Made by a program: the position numbers and the translations under genes | Source: JAFMKE01 sp037624485 | GTDB lineage: Bacteria; Bacteroidota; Bacteroidia; Chitinophagales; UBA8649 | Reading direction: 5' to 3' | DNA length: 64,000 nt | Assembly: GCA_037624485.1 (NCBI GenBank) | Contig: JASJJC010000021.1 | Location: forward strand, 171,690 to 235,689 | Shown: positions 43,798-52,279 of the stretch, piece by piece | Layout: every line of letters starts with the position of its first letter | How positions within the stretch are numbered: position 1 is the first letter of the stretch | The notes under the pieces: model-generated | Told to the model about the DNA's origin: nothing | The model's database searches: none | Seen by the model: the letters and a program-made list of their open reading frames with translations, nothing else

Positions 43798-44217
43798 CTA
43801 TAGAAAGGAGTCCAAGGCTAAGACATAACTTTCCAAGCCAAATCCTGCAATAACTCCCTTACTTACAGCAGATATCAAAGAATGTTGTCTAAATTCCTCG
43901 CGCGCATAAATATTGGAAATATGAACTTCAATAACGGGAGTAGTGATAGCTTGTACAGCATCTCTAATCGCTACTGAAGTATGGGTATATCCTCCTGCGT
44001 TAAGTATTATACCGTCATAATTAAAGCCAGTTTCCTGCAATTTATTGACTATTTCTCCTTCAATGTTACTTTGGAAATCAGTAAGTTGAATGTCTGCGCT
44101 ATAAACCTCTTTCATCTCCTTAAAAAAATCATCGAATGACATATCCCCATATATATTCTTTTCTCGCTTTCCTAACAAATTCAAATTCGGGCCATTGAGA
44201 ATGATTATCTTTTTCAT
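43798..44217 (-). CDS. aroQ: 3-dehydroquinate dehydratase, type II
   Basis: Third step of the shikimate pathway. The 139-residue protein has the type II layout. It includes ILNGPNLNLLGKRE with the active-site arginine, the catalytic tyrosine in NIYGDMSF, NAGGYTHTSVAIRDAV, VIEVHISNIYAREEFR and H-S-L-I-S. It is divergent from xerD, 65 bases between starts, and its stop lies one base after the stop of pdhB. Confidence 0.96.
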   Translation of the reverse strand: MKKIIILNGPNLNLLGKREKNIYGDMSFDDFFKEMKEVYSADIQLTDFQSNIEGEIVNKLQETGFNYDGIILNAGGYTHTSVAIRDAVQAITTPVIEVHISNIYAREEFRQHSLISAVSKGVIAGFGLESYVLALDSFL

Positions 44218-44282
44218 AACTAGCTAATTAACTTTCTTTCCTTAAACTTTAATATATGTAAATTTACTTTAGATATTTAGAA

Positions 44283-45200
44283 ATGGCTATAGAAGAAGAA
44301 TATATTATTGATTTTAGCAATTATCTCAAGTTAGAGAAAGGAAGGTCTGATAACACCGTTCAAGGATATATACGTGATGTTCGGAAACTACTTCAATACA
44401 TAGATATAGAATTACCGACAAAAAGTTTTAGGGATTTAAACTTAAAAGACATTCAAACATTCATAGGATTTTTGAATACTGAATTTGGACTTAGTGAACA
44501 ATCACAATCACGCATTATATCAGGAATTAAAGCGTTCTATAAGTATTTGAGGATTGAACAAATAGTTAGTAAGGATCCTTGTGAAATGTTAGATGCTCCG
44601 AAACTAAGTCGGAAACTTCCTGATACACTAAGCTATGCGGAAATACAACAAATAATTGATCATATAGATTTAAGTACGGATGAAGGCATTAGAAATCGAG
44701 CTATTATAGAAACCTTGTACAGTTGTGGCTTAAGAGTTTCCGAACTAACCACCTTGAAAAGAGCGCATTTATTCTTCGATGCTGATTTCATCAAAGTATT
44801 TGGAAAAGGGGAAAAGGAGCGTTTAGTTCCTATTGGGAGCGAAGCCATTAAGCAAATTAATATATATATAGATAATATTCGGAATCACATAAACATTCAG
44901 AAAGGACATGAGAATACCTTGTTTCTAAATCGAAGGGGCAAAGGTTTAAGCCGTGTGATGATTTTTTATATTATTAAGGATGCCGTTAAAAAGGCAGGTA
45001 TTCAGAAAAAAGTTAGTCCGCATACCTTTCGCCATTCATTTGCAACCCATTTGGTCGAAGGTGGCGCAGATTTGAGAGCTGTACAAGAAATGCTGGGACA
45101 CTCCTCCATTACAACAACTGAAATATACACTCATTTAGACCAAAGTTATTTGCAAGAAACCATTGCACAATTCCATCCCCGCCATCGAGCCTCTTCTTAA
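44283..45200 (+). CDS. xerD: tyrosine recombinase XerD
   Basis: Chromosome-dimer resolution recombinase, 305 residues. The N-terminal SAM-like DNA-binding domain (about 5-95) is followed by the catalytic domain with all residues present: R151 in SCGLRVSEL, K175 in FGKGEKER, H247 and R250 in HTFRH, H273 in LGHSS and Y282 in EIYTHL. Length, domain order and lack of mobile-element features around it point to the housekeeping XerD, not an integrase. The stop overlaps the convergent hydrolase gene by four bases. Confidence 0.95.
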   Translation: MAIEEEYIIDFSNYLKLEKGRSDNTVQGYIRDVRKLLQYIDIELPTKSFRDLNLKDIQTFIGFLNTEFGLSEQSQSRIISGIKAFYKYLRIEQIVSKDPCEMLDAPKLSRKLPDTLSYAEIQQIIDHIDLSTDEGIRNRAIIETLYSCGLRVSELTTLKRAHLFFDADFIKVFGKGEKERLVPIGSEAIKQINIYIDNIRNHINIQKGHENTLFLNRRGKGLSRVMIFYIIKDAVKKAGIQKKVSPHTFRHSFATHLVEGGADLRAVQEMLGHSSITTTEIYTHLDQSYLQETIAQFHPRHRASS

Positions 45201-45850
45201 GAATTTAGTTCCCTACTTAGAGCTTCGTTAATCTTGAGTACATGTGTTAAAATCATGACATGTGTCCCTCCCTCAATCCGTAAGTTTAAATTTTTTATTC
45301 TAAAACAAGGAAACAAATAATCACTTCCTCCATGAATATGGTAAGCCTTAAAGTCGATAATTGGATTATTCCACTTTACTATTTGATTAGCAGCCCAATA
45401 AACAAAATTGGGATTAACATCTTCAGCCATATTTTTTAGATTAGCTATGATATGATTACTCTTTGAGCCTAAGGTTTTAAACCACATCAACACCATAAAC
45501 ATCCATAAATAAAGTTTGCCTGGAATCAGTTTGGGAATAGGTATATACTTGAACAACCGGATCCAAAGGGGCAACTCACGTGTACTTTTAACACTAGAAA
45601 TAATAATAGTCTTTTTAGGAGGATAATGTACTGCAATTTCTTGTGCAACCATACCTCCCAAAGAAACCCCAACTAGTATAAAAGGGTGATTCTTATCGAT
45701 ACCTTCTGCCAAGCGATAGGCATAATTTGAAATGGTCTCTCCTTTCAATGGTTCGATAAACTCCAAGACTTTGGTTTGCGGAAATTTACTTAGTTGTCCC
45801 GCATACATCCGTTTATCACCTCCCAAGCCAGGAATTAAATAGACATTCAT
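45197..45850 (-). CDS. alpha/beta hydrolase
   Basis: 217 residues with the alpha/beta hydrolase fold: VYLIPGLGGDKRMY at the start (oxyanion region), the nucleophile elbow GVSLGGMVAQE (serine near residue 79) and a late HVMILTH with a candidate catalytic histidine. The acid residue may be in HIHGGSDYLFP. It is shorter than typical members and its substrate is unknown. It lies 12 bases after a LolD-type ATPase gene and probably belongs to the gatC transcript. Confidence 0.85.
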   Translation of the reverse strand: MNVYLIPGLGGDKRMYAGQLSKFPQTKVLEFIEPLKGETISNYAYRLAEGIDKNHPFILVGVSLGGMVAQEIAVHYPPKKTIIISSVKSTRELPLWIRLFKYIPIPKLIPGKLYLWMFMVLMWFKTLGSKSNHIIANLKNMAEDVNPNFVYWAANQIVKWNNPIIDFKAYHIHGGSDYLFPCFRIKNLNLRIEGGTHVMILTHVLKINEALSRELNS

Positions 45851-45862
45851 TAAAAAGATCTT

Positions 45863-46546
45863 TTAAGTGTTAAATGTGTCACTTTCTTTTAAGCCATCCC
45901 GCAATCGAACTATGCGTTTAGCATACTGAGCAATATCTTCCTCGTGTGTTACAAGAATTACGGTATTCCCACTTGACTGAATTTCATCAAAAATGCCCAT
46001 AATTTCATTGGACGTCTTTGAATCTAGATTTCCAGTTGGTTCATCTGCTAATATAATAGAGGGCTTATTTACTAAAGCTCTAGCTATTGCAACCCGTTGA
46101 CGCTGTCCTCCAGATAACTCATTCGGCTTGTGACTCATCCTATCAGTTAAGCTTACTAATCCCATGACCTCTTCTCCTCTTAATATTCTTTCTTTTTTTG
46201 ATATTCCTGCATAAATTAAAGGCAACATCACATTTTCGAGTGCAGACAATCGAGGAAGTAAATTAAAGGTTTGAAAAACAAAACCTATTTCTTTATTTCT
46301 TACGTGTGCCAGCTCATCATCTGTCATTTTTTCTACAGCGACATTATTCAGTAGATAAGCACCATTTGAAGGCACATCCAAACAGCCTAAGATATTCATC
46401 AGAGTAGATTTCCCAGATCCTGATGGCCCCATGAGCGCGAGATACTCATTTTCCTTAACCTCTAGATCAACGCCTGCCAAGGCATGAATCAGTTCTGCCC
46501 CCATTAAATAGGACTTCTTAACTTGTTGAAGCTCAATGATATTCAC
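45863..46546 (-). CDS. ABC transporter ATPase, LolD/MacB type
   Basis: 227 residues. Walker A GPSGSGKST is at 40-48. The Q-loop is in GFVFQTFNLLPRL, the signature is LSGGQRQRVAIARAL and Walker B is ILADEPTGNLD. The sequence belongs to the class that drives FtsX-like permeases (lipoprotein release or macrolide/peptide efflux). No permease gene is adjacent, which is common in Bacteroidota. Its ATG overlaps the gatC stop by four bases. Confidence 0.92.
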   Translation of the reverse strand: MNIIELQQVKKSYLMGAELIHALAGVDLEVKENEYLALMGPSGSGKSTLMNILGCLDVPSNGAYLLNNVAVEKMTDDELAHVRNKEIGFVFQTFNLLPRLSALENVMLPLIYAGISKKERILRGEEVMGLVSLTDRMSHKPNELSGGQRQRVAIARALVNKPSIILADEPTGNLDSKTSNEIMGIFDEIQSSGNTVILVTHEEDIAQYAKRIVRLRDGLKESDTFNT

Positions 46547-46833
46547 TTGCTAATTACTTTAGGCACTTTTATGTAATCTGAATCCTTATTGGGTGCATTT
46601 TTCAATGCTTCCTCTTTAGAAATAAGCTGTTTCACTTTATCCGCACGAAATACATTAGTATTGCCATTCATAAACACCAATGGCTCTACTCCATCCGTAT
46701 CTACTTCTTGCAATTTTTCTACTAAATCTAAAATATTTCCTAGATTTTTCTGAATTTCTAGAGCGTCTTCATTATTAAACTCAAGTTTAGATAACTCAGC
46801 TAACTTATTTATTAAATCACTATCAATTTTCAT
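46543..46833 (-). CDS. gatC: Asp/Glu-tRNA amidotransferase subunit C
   Basis: Small subunit stabilising the GatA-GatB amidotransferase that converts Glu-tRNA(Gln) or Asp-tRNA(Asn). The 96-residue reading from ATG at 46831-46833 (MKIDSDLINKLAELSKLEF) has the family length. It includes LGNILDLVEKLQEVDTDGVE, a V-F-R-A-D-K segment and NAPNKDSDYIKVPKV. A frame open to 46902 adds 23 residues not seen in the family, so the shorter start is chosen. Confidence 0.93.
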   Translation of the reverse strand: MKIDSDLINKLAELSKLEFNNEDALEIQKNLGNILDLVEKLQEVDTDGVEPLVFMNGNTNVFRADKVKQLISKEEALKNAPNKDSDYIKVPKVISK

Positions 46834-46990
46834 CTCAATTTTATCTTTACTAGGTGAAGATAAAAGTAAATCTAAGATGTACTTAATATTAGTTATAAAC
46901 AATTTAAAATTTATGTAACATCGACCAAAAAATAAACCTAAAATTTACATAATTTAGCTCATCAATAAAATATTAAACGCAACAGGTATT

Positions 46991-47998
46991 ATGGGGGAAG
47001 AAATTGTTTTGAGTGGGATGCGTTCTTCCGGCAAATTACACTTAGGCAACTATTTAGGTGCAGCGGTCAATTTTGTTAAAATGCAACATGATTATCAATG
47101 TTTTTATTTTATCGCAGATTGGCATAGTTTGACGACAAAAAACAACAAAGCTGAACTTCAAGAAAGTGTAAAAGACGTGCTTGCCAATTACATTGGAGTA
47201 GGTATAGATCCTGAAATTGCCACTATTTATTTGCAAAGTGATGTTCCCGAGATTGCAGAATTATATCTGTATTTAAACATGTTTGCCCATAAGGGTGAAT
47301 TGGAAAAAACAGCTTCGTTTAAAGAAAAGATAAGAGCGAAAGGAGTAACAATAAATGCGGGTCTACTCACCTACCCTTCTTTGATGGCTGCAGACATTTT
47401 GATACATCGAGCAAAATATGTTCCGGTGGGTAAAGATCAAGAACAGCATCTAGAAATGACCCGAACATTTGCCAATAGGTTTAATCGGATATATGACACC
47501 GACTTTTTACCAGAACCTAAGGCATTCAACTTTGGATCTGACTTGGTTAAAATACCTGGTTTAGATGGTGGAGGGAAAATGAGTAAAAGTGATAACAATG
47601 AAAATAATGCAATTTTTTTAACCGATGATGAGGCTACTATTTTAAAGAAATTTAAGAAAGCCAAAACCTCAGACTCTCCAACAGAAAAAGATCAAGTTAT
47701 TCCTGTAGAAATTAACAACCTATTTAGTATCATGGAGCATGTATCTAAACCGGAGACTGTTCAACAGTTTAAAGATTCCTATAAGGATTGTAGTATACGA
47801 TACGGAGACTTAAAAATGCAGTTAGCAAAAGATACCAATGAATTCCTAAAACCTATTAGAGAGCGCATCACAGATCTTCGCGCAAATGAAAAGTTCCTTA
47901 AGGAAGTCGCAGAATTAGGTAAAGAGAAAGCAAGAAAAAGCGCCAAAGAAACCTTGGATGGTGTAAGAGAAATTATGGGTTTCCAATATTTTAAATAA
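46991..47998 (+). CDS. trpS: tryptophanyl-tRNA synthetase
   Basis: Class I synthetase charging tRNA-Trp. The 335-residue protein has SGMRSSGKLHLGNYLGA with the HIGH-like HLGN at 17-20, FIADWHSLT, the KMSKS loop at 196-200, and VPVGKDQEQHLEMTR. All are standard for bacterial TrpRS. The deoxynucleoside kinase gene begins 30 bases after its stop and may be cotranscribed. Confidence 0.97.
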   Translation: MGEEIVLSGMRSSGKLHLGNYLGAAVNFVKMQHDYQCFYFIADWHSLTTKNNKAELQESVKDVLANYIGVGIDPEIATIYLQSDVPEIAELYLYLNMFAHKGELEKTASFKEKIRAKGVTINAGLLTYPSLMAADILIHRAKYVPVGKDQEQHLEMTRTFANRFNRIYDTDFLPEPKAFNFGSDLVKIPGLDGGGKMSKSDNNENNAIFLTDDEATILKKFKKAKTSDSPTEKDQVIPVEINNLFSIMEHVSKPETVQQFKDSYKDCSIRYGDLKMQLAKDTNEFLKPIRERITDLRANEKFLKEVAELGKEKARKSAKETLDGVREIMGFQYFK

Positions 47999-48028
47999 GA
48001 CGAATACTAAACTCAAACTAAACAAAAC

Positions 48029-48661
48029 ATGGGAAGTAAGAAAATAAATCACATCGCAGTTGCAGGAAACATTGGAGCCGGCAAATCGACCCTAACTAGC
48101 TTATTGGCAAAAAACTTTAATTGGCAACCTCAATTTGAGGATGTCGAAAACAATCCTTACCTCAATGATTTTTATGATGACATGCCGAGGTGGTCATTTA
48201 ATTTACAAGTTTATTTTCTCAATAGTCGATATCAACAAGTTATTGAAATAAAAAACAATTCAAATCCGATCATTCAAGATCGAACTATTTATGAGGATGC
48301 AGAGATATTTGCACCTAATCTCCATAAAATGGGTTTGATGTCATCGAGAGATTTTGAAAACTATAAAAGTTTGTATAGTACGATAATTTCCCAAACAAAA
48401 GCTCCTGACTTGATGATATACTTAAAAGCATCAATTCCCAGGCTCGTTGATAATATTCAAAAAAGAGGGCGAGATTATGAAGAAAACATACGATTGGATT
48501 ATCTAAAGCGATTAAACGAATTTTATAATTCATGGATTGCTAATTATGATCAAGGCAAATTATTAGTTATTGATTGTGATAAGCTCAATTTTGTAGAGAG
48601 TGAAGACGATTTAGCAGAAATTTACAATAAGGTGCAAGCCGAGCTTCATGGTTTATTTTAG
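48029..48661 (+). CDS. deoxynucleoside kinase
   Basis: 210 residues. The P-loop GNIGAGKST lies near 13-21. DRTIYEDAEIF is the D/E-R-S-like catalytic motif with the aspartate-arginine pair, and a lid region RGRDYEENIRLDYL follows. The protein belongs to the dNK/dGK/dAK family, which phosphorylates salvaged deoxynucleosides. Which base it prefers cannot be read from sequence with confidence. A strong hairpin follows the stop. Confidence 0.92.
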   Translation: MGSKKINHIAVAGNIGAGKSTLTSLLAKNFNWQPQFEDVENNPYLNDFYDDMPRWSFNLQVYFLNSRYQQVIEIKNNSNPIIQDRTIYEDAEIFAPNLHKMGLMSSRDFENYKSLYSTIISQTKAPDLMIYLKASIPRLVDNIQKRGRDYEENIRLDYLKRLNEFYNSWIANYDQGKLLVIDCDKLNFVESEDDLAEIYNKVQAELHGLF

Positions 48662-48683
48662 ATAAGCAATCTTAATGCAAACA

Positions 48684-48718
48684 AAAAGCTCCGTTAAACA
48701 ATGTTTAATGGAGCTTTT
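48684..48718. terminator. bidirectional terminator between dNK and gltA
   Basis: AAAAGCTCC (48684-48692) pairs with GGAGCTTTT (48710-48718), and GTTAAAC/GTTTAA extends the stem inward. The stem is flanked by As on one side and Ts on the other, so it can end transcription of the kinase gene on the plus strand and gltA on the minus strand. Confidence 0.8.
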
Positions 48719-48745
48719 AATTTATTTTAAAAATAATGCGTTAAT

Positions 48746-50032
48746 CTATCGCTTGCTAATATCCACGAAAGTACGCTCTGCAGTGCCAATATATATTTGT
48801 CTTGGTCGACCAATAGGTTGACCTTCAGCTCTTAATTCTTTCCATTGAGCCATCCAACCTGGCAAACGCCCTAGAGCAAACAAAACCGTAAACATTTCTA
48901 CAGGAAATCCTAGAGCTCTATAGATAATACCTGAGTAGAAATCTACATTAGGAAATAATTTTCTATCGATAAAATAGCTATCACTCAAAGCTGCTTGTTC
49001 CAACTTCTTAGCTATTTCTAGAATTGGATCATTAATACCCATTTTTTCTAAAATCTCATCTGCAGATTTTTTAATAATCTTTGCTCGAGGATCAAAGTTT
49101 TTATACACCCGATGACCAAAACCCATTAATCTAAAAGAGTCGCTCTTATCTTTTGCTTTATTCAACCATTTGTCAGTATCTCCACCATCATCTTTAATGG
49201 CTTCAAGCATTTCTAAAACTTTCTGATTGGCTCCGCCGTGAAGCGGCCCCCATAAAGCGGCGACTCCAGCACCAACTGATGCATACAAATTTGCATTAGC
49301 AGATCCGACTAAACGAACTGCGGATGTAGAACAGTTTTGCTCGTGATCAGCATGTAAGATTAAAAGCTTGTTCATCGCACTTACCACAACTGGATCAATT
49401 GTATAATCCTCGGTTACATGACCAAAAGTCATTTGTAAGAAGTTCTCAACGTAACCCAACTTGTTTTTAGGATATACATTTGGATGACCTTGCTTATTTT
49501 TCATTATCATTGCCACTAGTGTTGGCATCTTCGCCAACAAGCGGATAGTTGTTAATTTTCTGTCCTCTTCACTGCGATGAGGGTTTAAGGCTTCAGGATA
49601 GTACGCCGAAAACATACTTAACATAGTCATTAATTGACCCATAGGATGCGCTCCGCTAGGAAGAGCATCAAAAACAAATTTCAATTTTTCGTTGACGAGT
49701 GTATGTCGCGTGATTTCTTCCTCAAAACTTGACAATTCAGATGCAGTAGGAAGTTCACCTTCCAACAATAAATAAGCAACTTCCAAGAAACTAGCTTTGT
49801 TTGCTATTTCCTCGATGTTATATCCTCTATATCTTAAAATTCCTTCTTCCCCACTAATGTATGTGATACTACTTTTCGTAGCACCCGTGTTTTTATATCC
49901 GACATCATAAGTTACATAACCACTTACCCCTCTCAAGGTGCTAATATCAATTCCTTTCTCATTTTCGGTTCCTACGTGAACTGGAAACTCATGTGTTTCA
50001 TCACCTAATATAAACTTTGCAGTTTCAGACAT
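48746..50032 (-). CDS. gltA: citrate synthase
   Basis: First enzyme of the TCA cycle, joining acetyl-CoA and oxaloacetate. The 428 residues match the type II (hexameric-type) bacterial enzyme. SGAHPMGQLMTMLSM, LHADHEQNCSTSAVR with a catalytic histidine, LWGPLHGGANQKVLEML with another, and FGHRVYKNFDPRAKI are all present. It ends with the FALGRLPGWMAQWKELRAE block. It has its own promoter element and a shared terminator. Confidence 0.98.
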   Translation of the reverse strand: MSETAKFILGDETHEFPVHVGTENEKGIDISTLRGVSGYVTYDVGYKNTGATKSSITYISGEEGILRYRGYNIEEIANKASFLEVAYLLLEGELPTASELSSFEEEITRHTLVNEKLKFVFDALPSGAHPMGQLMTMLSMFSAYYPEALNPHRSEEDRKLTTIRLLAKMPTLVAMIMKNKQGHPNVYPKNKLGYVENFLQMTFGHVTEDYTIDPVVVSAMNKLLILHADHEQNCSTSAVRLVGSANANLYASVGAGVAALWGPLHGGANQKVLEMLEAIKDDGGDTDKWLNKAKDKSDSFRLMGFGHRVYKNFDPRAKIIKKSADEILEKMGINDPILEIAKKLEQAALSDSYFIDRKLFPNVDFYSGIIYRALGFPVEMFTVLFALGRLPGWMAQWKELRAEGQPIGRPRQIYIGTAERTFVDISKR

Positions 50033-50080
50033 ACCTTCTTAGGGTTTTAGATTAAAGTAAAATTTGGCTTTTTCGCTCGG

Positions 50081-50088
50081 CAAATTTA
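50081..50088 (-). promoter_or_regulatory. -7 promoter element (TAAATTTG) of gltA
   Basis: The minus strand reads TAAATTTG, matching TAnnTTTG, and ends 48 bases before the gltA ATG. No good TTG lies at the -33 position. Confidence 0.5.
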
Positions 50089-50148
50089 CGAAATATTTAA
50101 CTTAAATAAAAGTTAATTGCAGAGTTGAAATTAAAAAATATCATTCGT

Positions 50149-50179
50149 TTTGATTTACAGTATACTCGTTGTATTTTTG
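50149..50179 (+). promoter_or_regulatory. promoter of the DUF6580 gene (TTTG, 19 bases, TATTTTTG)
   Basis: TTTG at 50149-50152, a 19-base spacer and TATTTTTG at 50172-50179 match both parts of the Bacteroidota promoter. The -7 element ends 28 bases before the ATG at 50208. Confidence 0.72.
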
Positions 50180-50207
50180 TTTTTCAATAAGTTTTCAAAA
50201 CTAGCGT

Positions 50208-50777
50208 ATGCAATTTAAAAATAAAAGTGTTTTAATGATCACTGCGATAGTGGTTTTTGGGGTCATAGCTAGGCTGCTTCCCCACTTCCCTAACTTCGCT
50301 CCAATGGGAGCAATAGCGCTATTTGCAGTTGCTTTCTATAAACGAAAATCACTGGCTTTAATTATGCCAGTTACCGCTTGGTGGTTGAGTGATTTGTTTT
50401 TAAATAATACAAGATACGCGGTAACGGAAGAGATCTCATGGTTTACCTTAGATCAATTGTTTTCAATCATCGCCTTAATAATTATTGTCGTTTTGGGTGG
50501 ACTCTTGCTTAAAAAAGTATCCTTATCTAAAGTAATTTTGGGAAGTACTGGAGCAAGTTTAGTGTTTTTTGTCATTTCAAATTTTGGAGTTTGGATGAAA
50601 GGTATGTTATATCCGAAAACCATTCAAGGCTTAATTGAGTGTTATTCAATGGCTCTCCCCTTTTACCAAGCAACTTTTCTTTCAGACATGATTTATACCA
50701 GTATGTTTTTTGGAGCAATGTATTTTTACGGAAGCTACAATAATCAAATAGCTGATCGATTTAACATGGCGAGGTAG
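50208..50777 (+). CDS. DUF6580-type membrane protein, putative transporter
   Basis: 189 residues with five or six hydrophobic segments. The opening contains ARLLPHFPNFAPMGAIALFA followed by PVTAWWLSDLFLNN, which matches my recollection of the DUF6580 family. That family resembles the substrate-binding S components of energy-coupling transporters. The ligand is unknown and no ECF ATPase is nearby. It stands alone between a good promoter and a strong terminator. Confidence 0.75.
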   Translation: MQFKNKSVLMITAIVVFGVIARLLPHFPNFAPMGAIALFAVAFYKRKSLALIMPVTAWWLSDLFLNNTRYAVTEEISWFTLDQLFSIIALIIIVVLGGLLLKKVSLSKVILGSTGASLVFFVISNFGVWMKGMLYPKTIQGLIECYSMALPFYQATFLSDMIYTSMFFGAMYFYGSYNNQIADRFNMAR

Positions 50778-50797
50778 ACAAATTGTCAGTCCTTTAT

Positions 50798-50828
50798 AAA
50801 AAAGAGCGACATTATGTCGCTCTTTTTT
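50798..50828. terminator. strong Rho-independent terminator
   Basis: A 14-pair stem (50798-50811 with 50815-50828; core GAGCGACA/TGTCGCTC) closes a three-base loop and is flanked by six As and six Ts. It lies 21 bases after the DUF6580 stop. Confidence 0.88.
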
Positions 50829-50915
50829 ATGTTTATACCACACCATGACCGAAAAAACCAATTGGTACTTAATTTGAAGAATTGTTTTTCTATTTAATCA
50901 AATAAAAAAACAATT

Positions 50916-51350
50916 ATGAGAAATTTAGTAAAAAGAACAAGCTCTAGATCGGGAAATTACCCTTCTATATTTAACAATTTATTTTTGACAGAAAACAGCA
51001 GAGGTAATAGCTTTAACCGTCAATTTCCCTCAGTAAACATTAAAGATGAGGAAAAAGCATATACGCTCGAATTAGCTTTGCCCGGATATCAAAAAGAAGA
51101 TTTATCTATCAAGCTTGAAAAGGATATGCTGATCATTTCTTCTGAAAATAAGGAGGAGAACGCAGAAAAAGAGGCTGCTTATACTCGAAGAGAGTTTAGT
51201 CATACAAGTTTTAGCAGAAGCTTTACTTTGCCTGAAAGAGTAGACATAGAAAATATTGATGCCATTACAGTTAATGGAATCCTATTACTAACGCTACCAA
51301 AAATAGAAGAGCCCCTTAAAAATAAAGTAAAGCTCATATCCATCAAATAA
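50916..51350 (+). CDS. small heat-shock protein (Hsp20/alpha-crystallin)
   Basis: ATP-independent holdase of 144 residues. The alpha-crystallin domain covers about residues 38-135, with FPSVNIKDEEKAYTLELALP, then GYQKEDLSIKLEKDMLIIS, and a final VNGILLLTLPK carrying the G-x-L motif. The N-terminal arm is short and polar. The leader has a TAATTTG that is one base short of the -7 consensus, so no promoter is called; the gene may be driven by a heat-responsive variant. Confidence 0.94.
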   Translation: MRNLVKRTSSRSGNYPSIFNNLFLTENSRGNSFNRQFPSVNIKDEEKAYTLELALPGYQKEDLSIKLEKDMLIISSENKEENAEKEAAYTRREFSHTSFSRSFTLPERVDIENIDAITVNGILLLTLPKIEEPLKNKVKLISIK

Positions 51351-51362
51351 TTAACATTTGTG

Positions 51363-51398
51363 CAAATAAGCGTTCTATTTTATCAGCACGCTTATTTG
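51363..51398 (+). terminator. terminator hairpin after the Hsp20 gene
   Basis: CAAATAAGCG (51363-51372) pairs perfectly with CGCTTATTTG (51389-51398) around a 16-base loop. Only a weak T tract follows. It lies 12 bases after the Hsp20 stop and 12 bases before the next promoter element. Confidence 0.6.
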
Positions 51399-51410
51399 TA
51401 TTTTAAAGTC

Positions 51411-51418
51411 TAACTTTG
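51411..51418 (+). promoter_or_regulatory. -7 promoter element (TAACTTTG) before the gene at 51437
   Basis: TAACTTTG matches TAnnTTTG exactly and ends 18 bases before ATG 51437. It overlaps the TTG at 51416 that would otherwise be read as an earlier start, so that start cannot be on this transcript. Confidence 0.55.
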
Positions 51419-51436
51419 TTGCATAATTATCAACTT

Positions 51437-52186
51437 ATGGAGAAGAAAGTCTTATTGGATGAAATGATTGAGAAGTATCGCGTATTGGTTTCTGAACGAT
51501 ATGAGTTTGATTCTTTAGAAGCGAAGTTCATTCTTGATGAAAGTGTGACTCCTGAGCTCATTAATAAAGTGAAGTTATACTTTCTTGATTACATCTATCC
51601 TTCCAAAGATCAGCGAGAAATCTTAAACGATGCATTTGATGATTTGGACAAGCATATTAAGAATCCTGGTCACCTATTGAAATTACTTGGTGATGCTCCT
51701 GGAATAATTTTTAACTTTGGATGGCAATTCCCAAAAGCCTTAAAAGCTGGTTTTCAAGCCTTAAAAAGTTTTAAGGCAGCTTCAAGATTTGAAAAAGAAC
51801 TTGTCGCTATTGCAAAGAAGAAAAAGGTCAAGCTCCCTATAAGTGATGAACTTTTTGAGGAAATATTAGCTGATTTACCGCAAGATGAATTACGTGATTT
51901 CATTAGTGAAATGGAGGATTTACTGAGCGCACTTACCGATAGCAAGTTACTTAAAAAGACTACGGCAATCTTAACTGAGCTTATTAAAAAAATGAATGAA
52001 CAAAAAGACTTTTTTTCTGACGAAGAGATAAATGCCTTAAAAATTGGAATCGATATTTTGGATAATGGATACAATCTTTTTGACAATATGAGTGAGGCGG
52101 AAAAAAGAGAAATGATTGAACTTATTATTAAAGCTGAAAACGATTTTTTAGAAGATCTCGATGAAAAGTACCACCAAAATAGATAG
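51437..52186 (+). CDS. uncharacterised helical protein
   Basis: I do not recognise this 249-residue protein. It is highly charged and predicted to be almost entirely alpha-helical. A mildly hydrophobic stretch (about residues 83-110, with PGIIFNFGWQFPKALKAGF) is followed by a lysine-rich segment near 130, and acidic helices fill the second half (DLPQDELRDFISEMEDLL). There is no signal peptide or clear membrane span. The arrangement loosely recalls LETM1-like ribosome-associated proteins, but no motif confirms it. The ATG at 51437 is chosen because a promoter element covers the upstream TTG. Confidence 0.8.
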   Translation: MEKKVLLDEMIEKYRVLVSERYEFDSLEAKFILDESVTPELINKVKLYFLDYIYPSKDQREILNDAFDDLDKHIKNPGHLLKLLGDAPGIIFNFGWQFPKALKAGFQALKSFKAASRFEKELVAIAKKKKVKLPISDELFEEILADLPQDELRDFISEMEDLLSALTDSKLLKKTTAILTELIKKMNEQKDFFSDEEINALKIGIDILDNGYNLFDNMSEAEKREMIELIIKAENDFLEDLDEKYHQNR

Positions 52187-52239
52187 TTCATTTTGGCGCT
52201 GTACAGTTTTACCATCTCTTTTGTTAGTATTTAAGCAAG

Positions 52240-52251
52240 TGACTTAAGTCA
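52240..52251. promoter_or_regulatory. 12-base perfect palindrome (TGACTTAAGTCA), possible operator
   Basis: TGACTTAAGTCA reads the same on both strands and lies 28 bases before the ATG of the DUF6428 gene. That is where an operator or activator site would be expected. The binding protein is unknown. Confidence 0.35.
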
Positions 52252-52279
52252 ATCGATTAATAAAATAAAAAATGATACC

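Noticed and set aside
44283..45200. Tyrosine recombinase as a sign of an integrated element
   Set aside because: It has the length and residues of housekeeping XerD, neighbours are core genes, and no attachment-site repeats or phage genes are visible.
46834..46902. Longer N-terminus for gatC
   Set aside because: The extra 23 residues are not seen in GatC proteins, and ATG 46833 gives the usual 96-residue length.
50865..50915. Heat-shock promoter for the Hsp20 gene
   Set aside because: Only a TAATTTG with wrong internal spacing is visible; no inverted repeat of the CIRCE type is present.
51416..51436. TTG start for the protein ending at 52186
   Set aside because: It overlaps the -7 promoter element at 51411-51418, so it would not be in the transcript.
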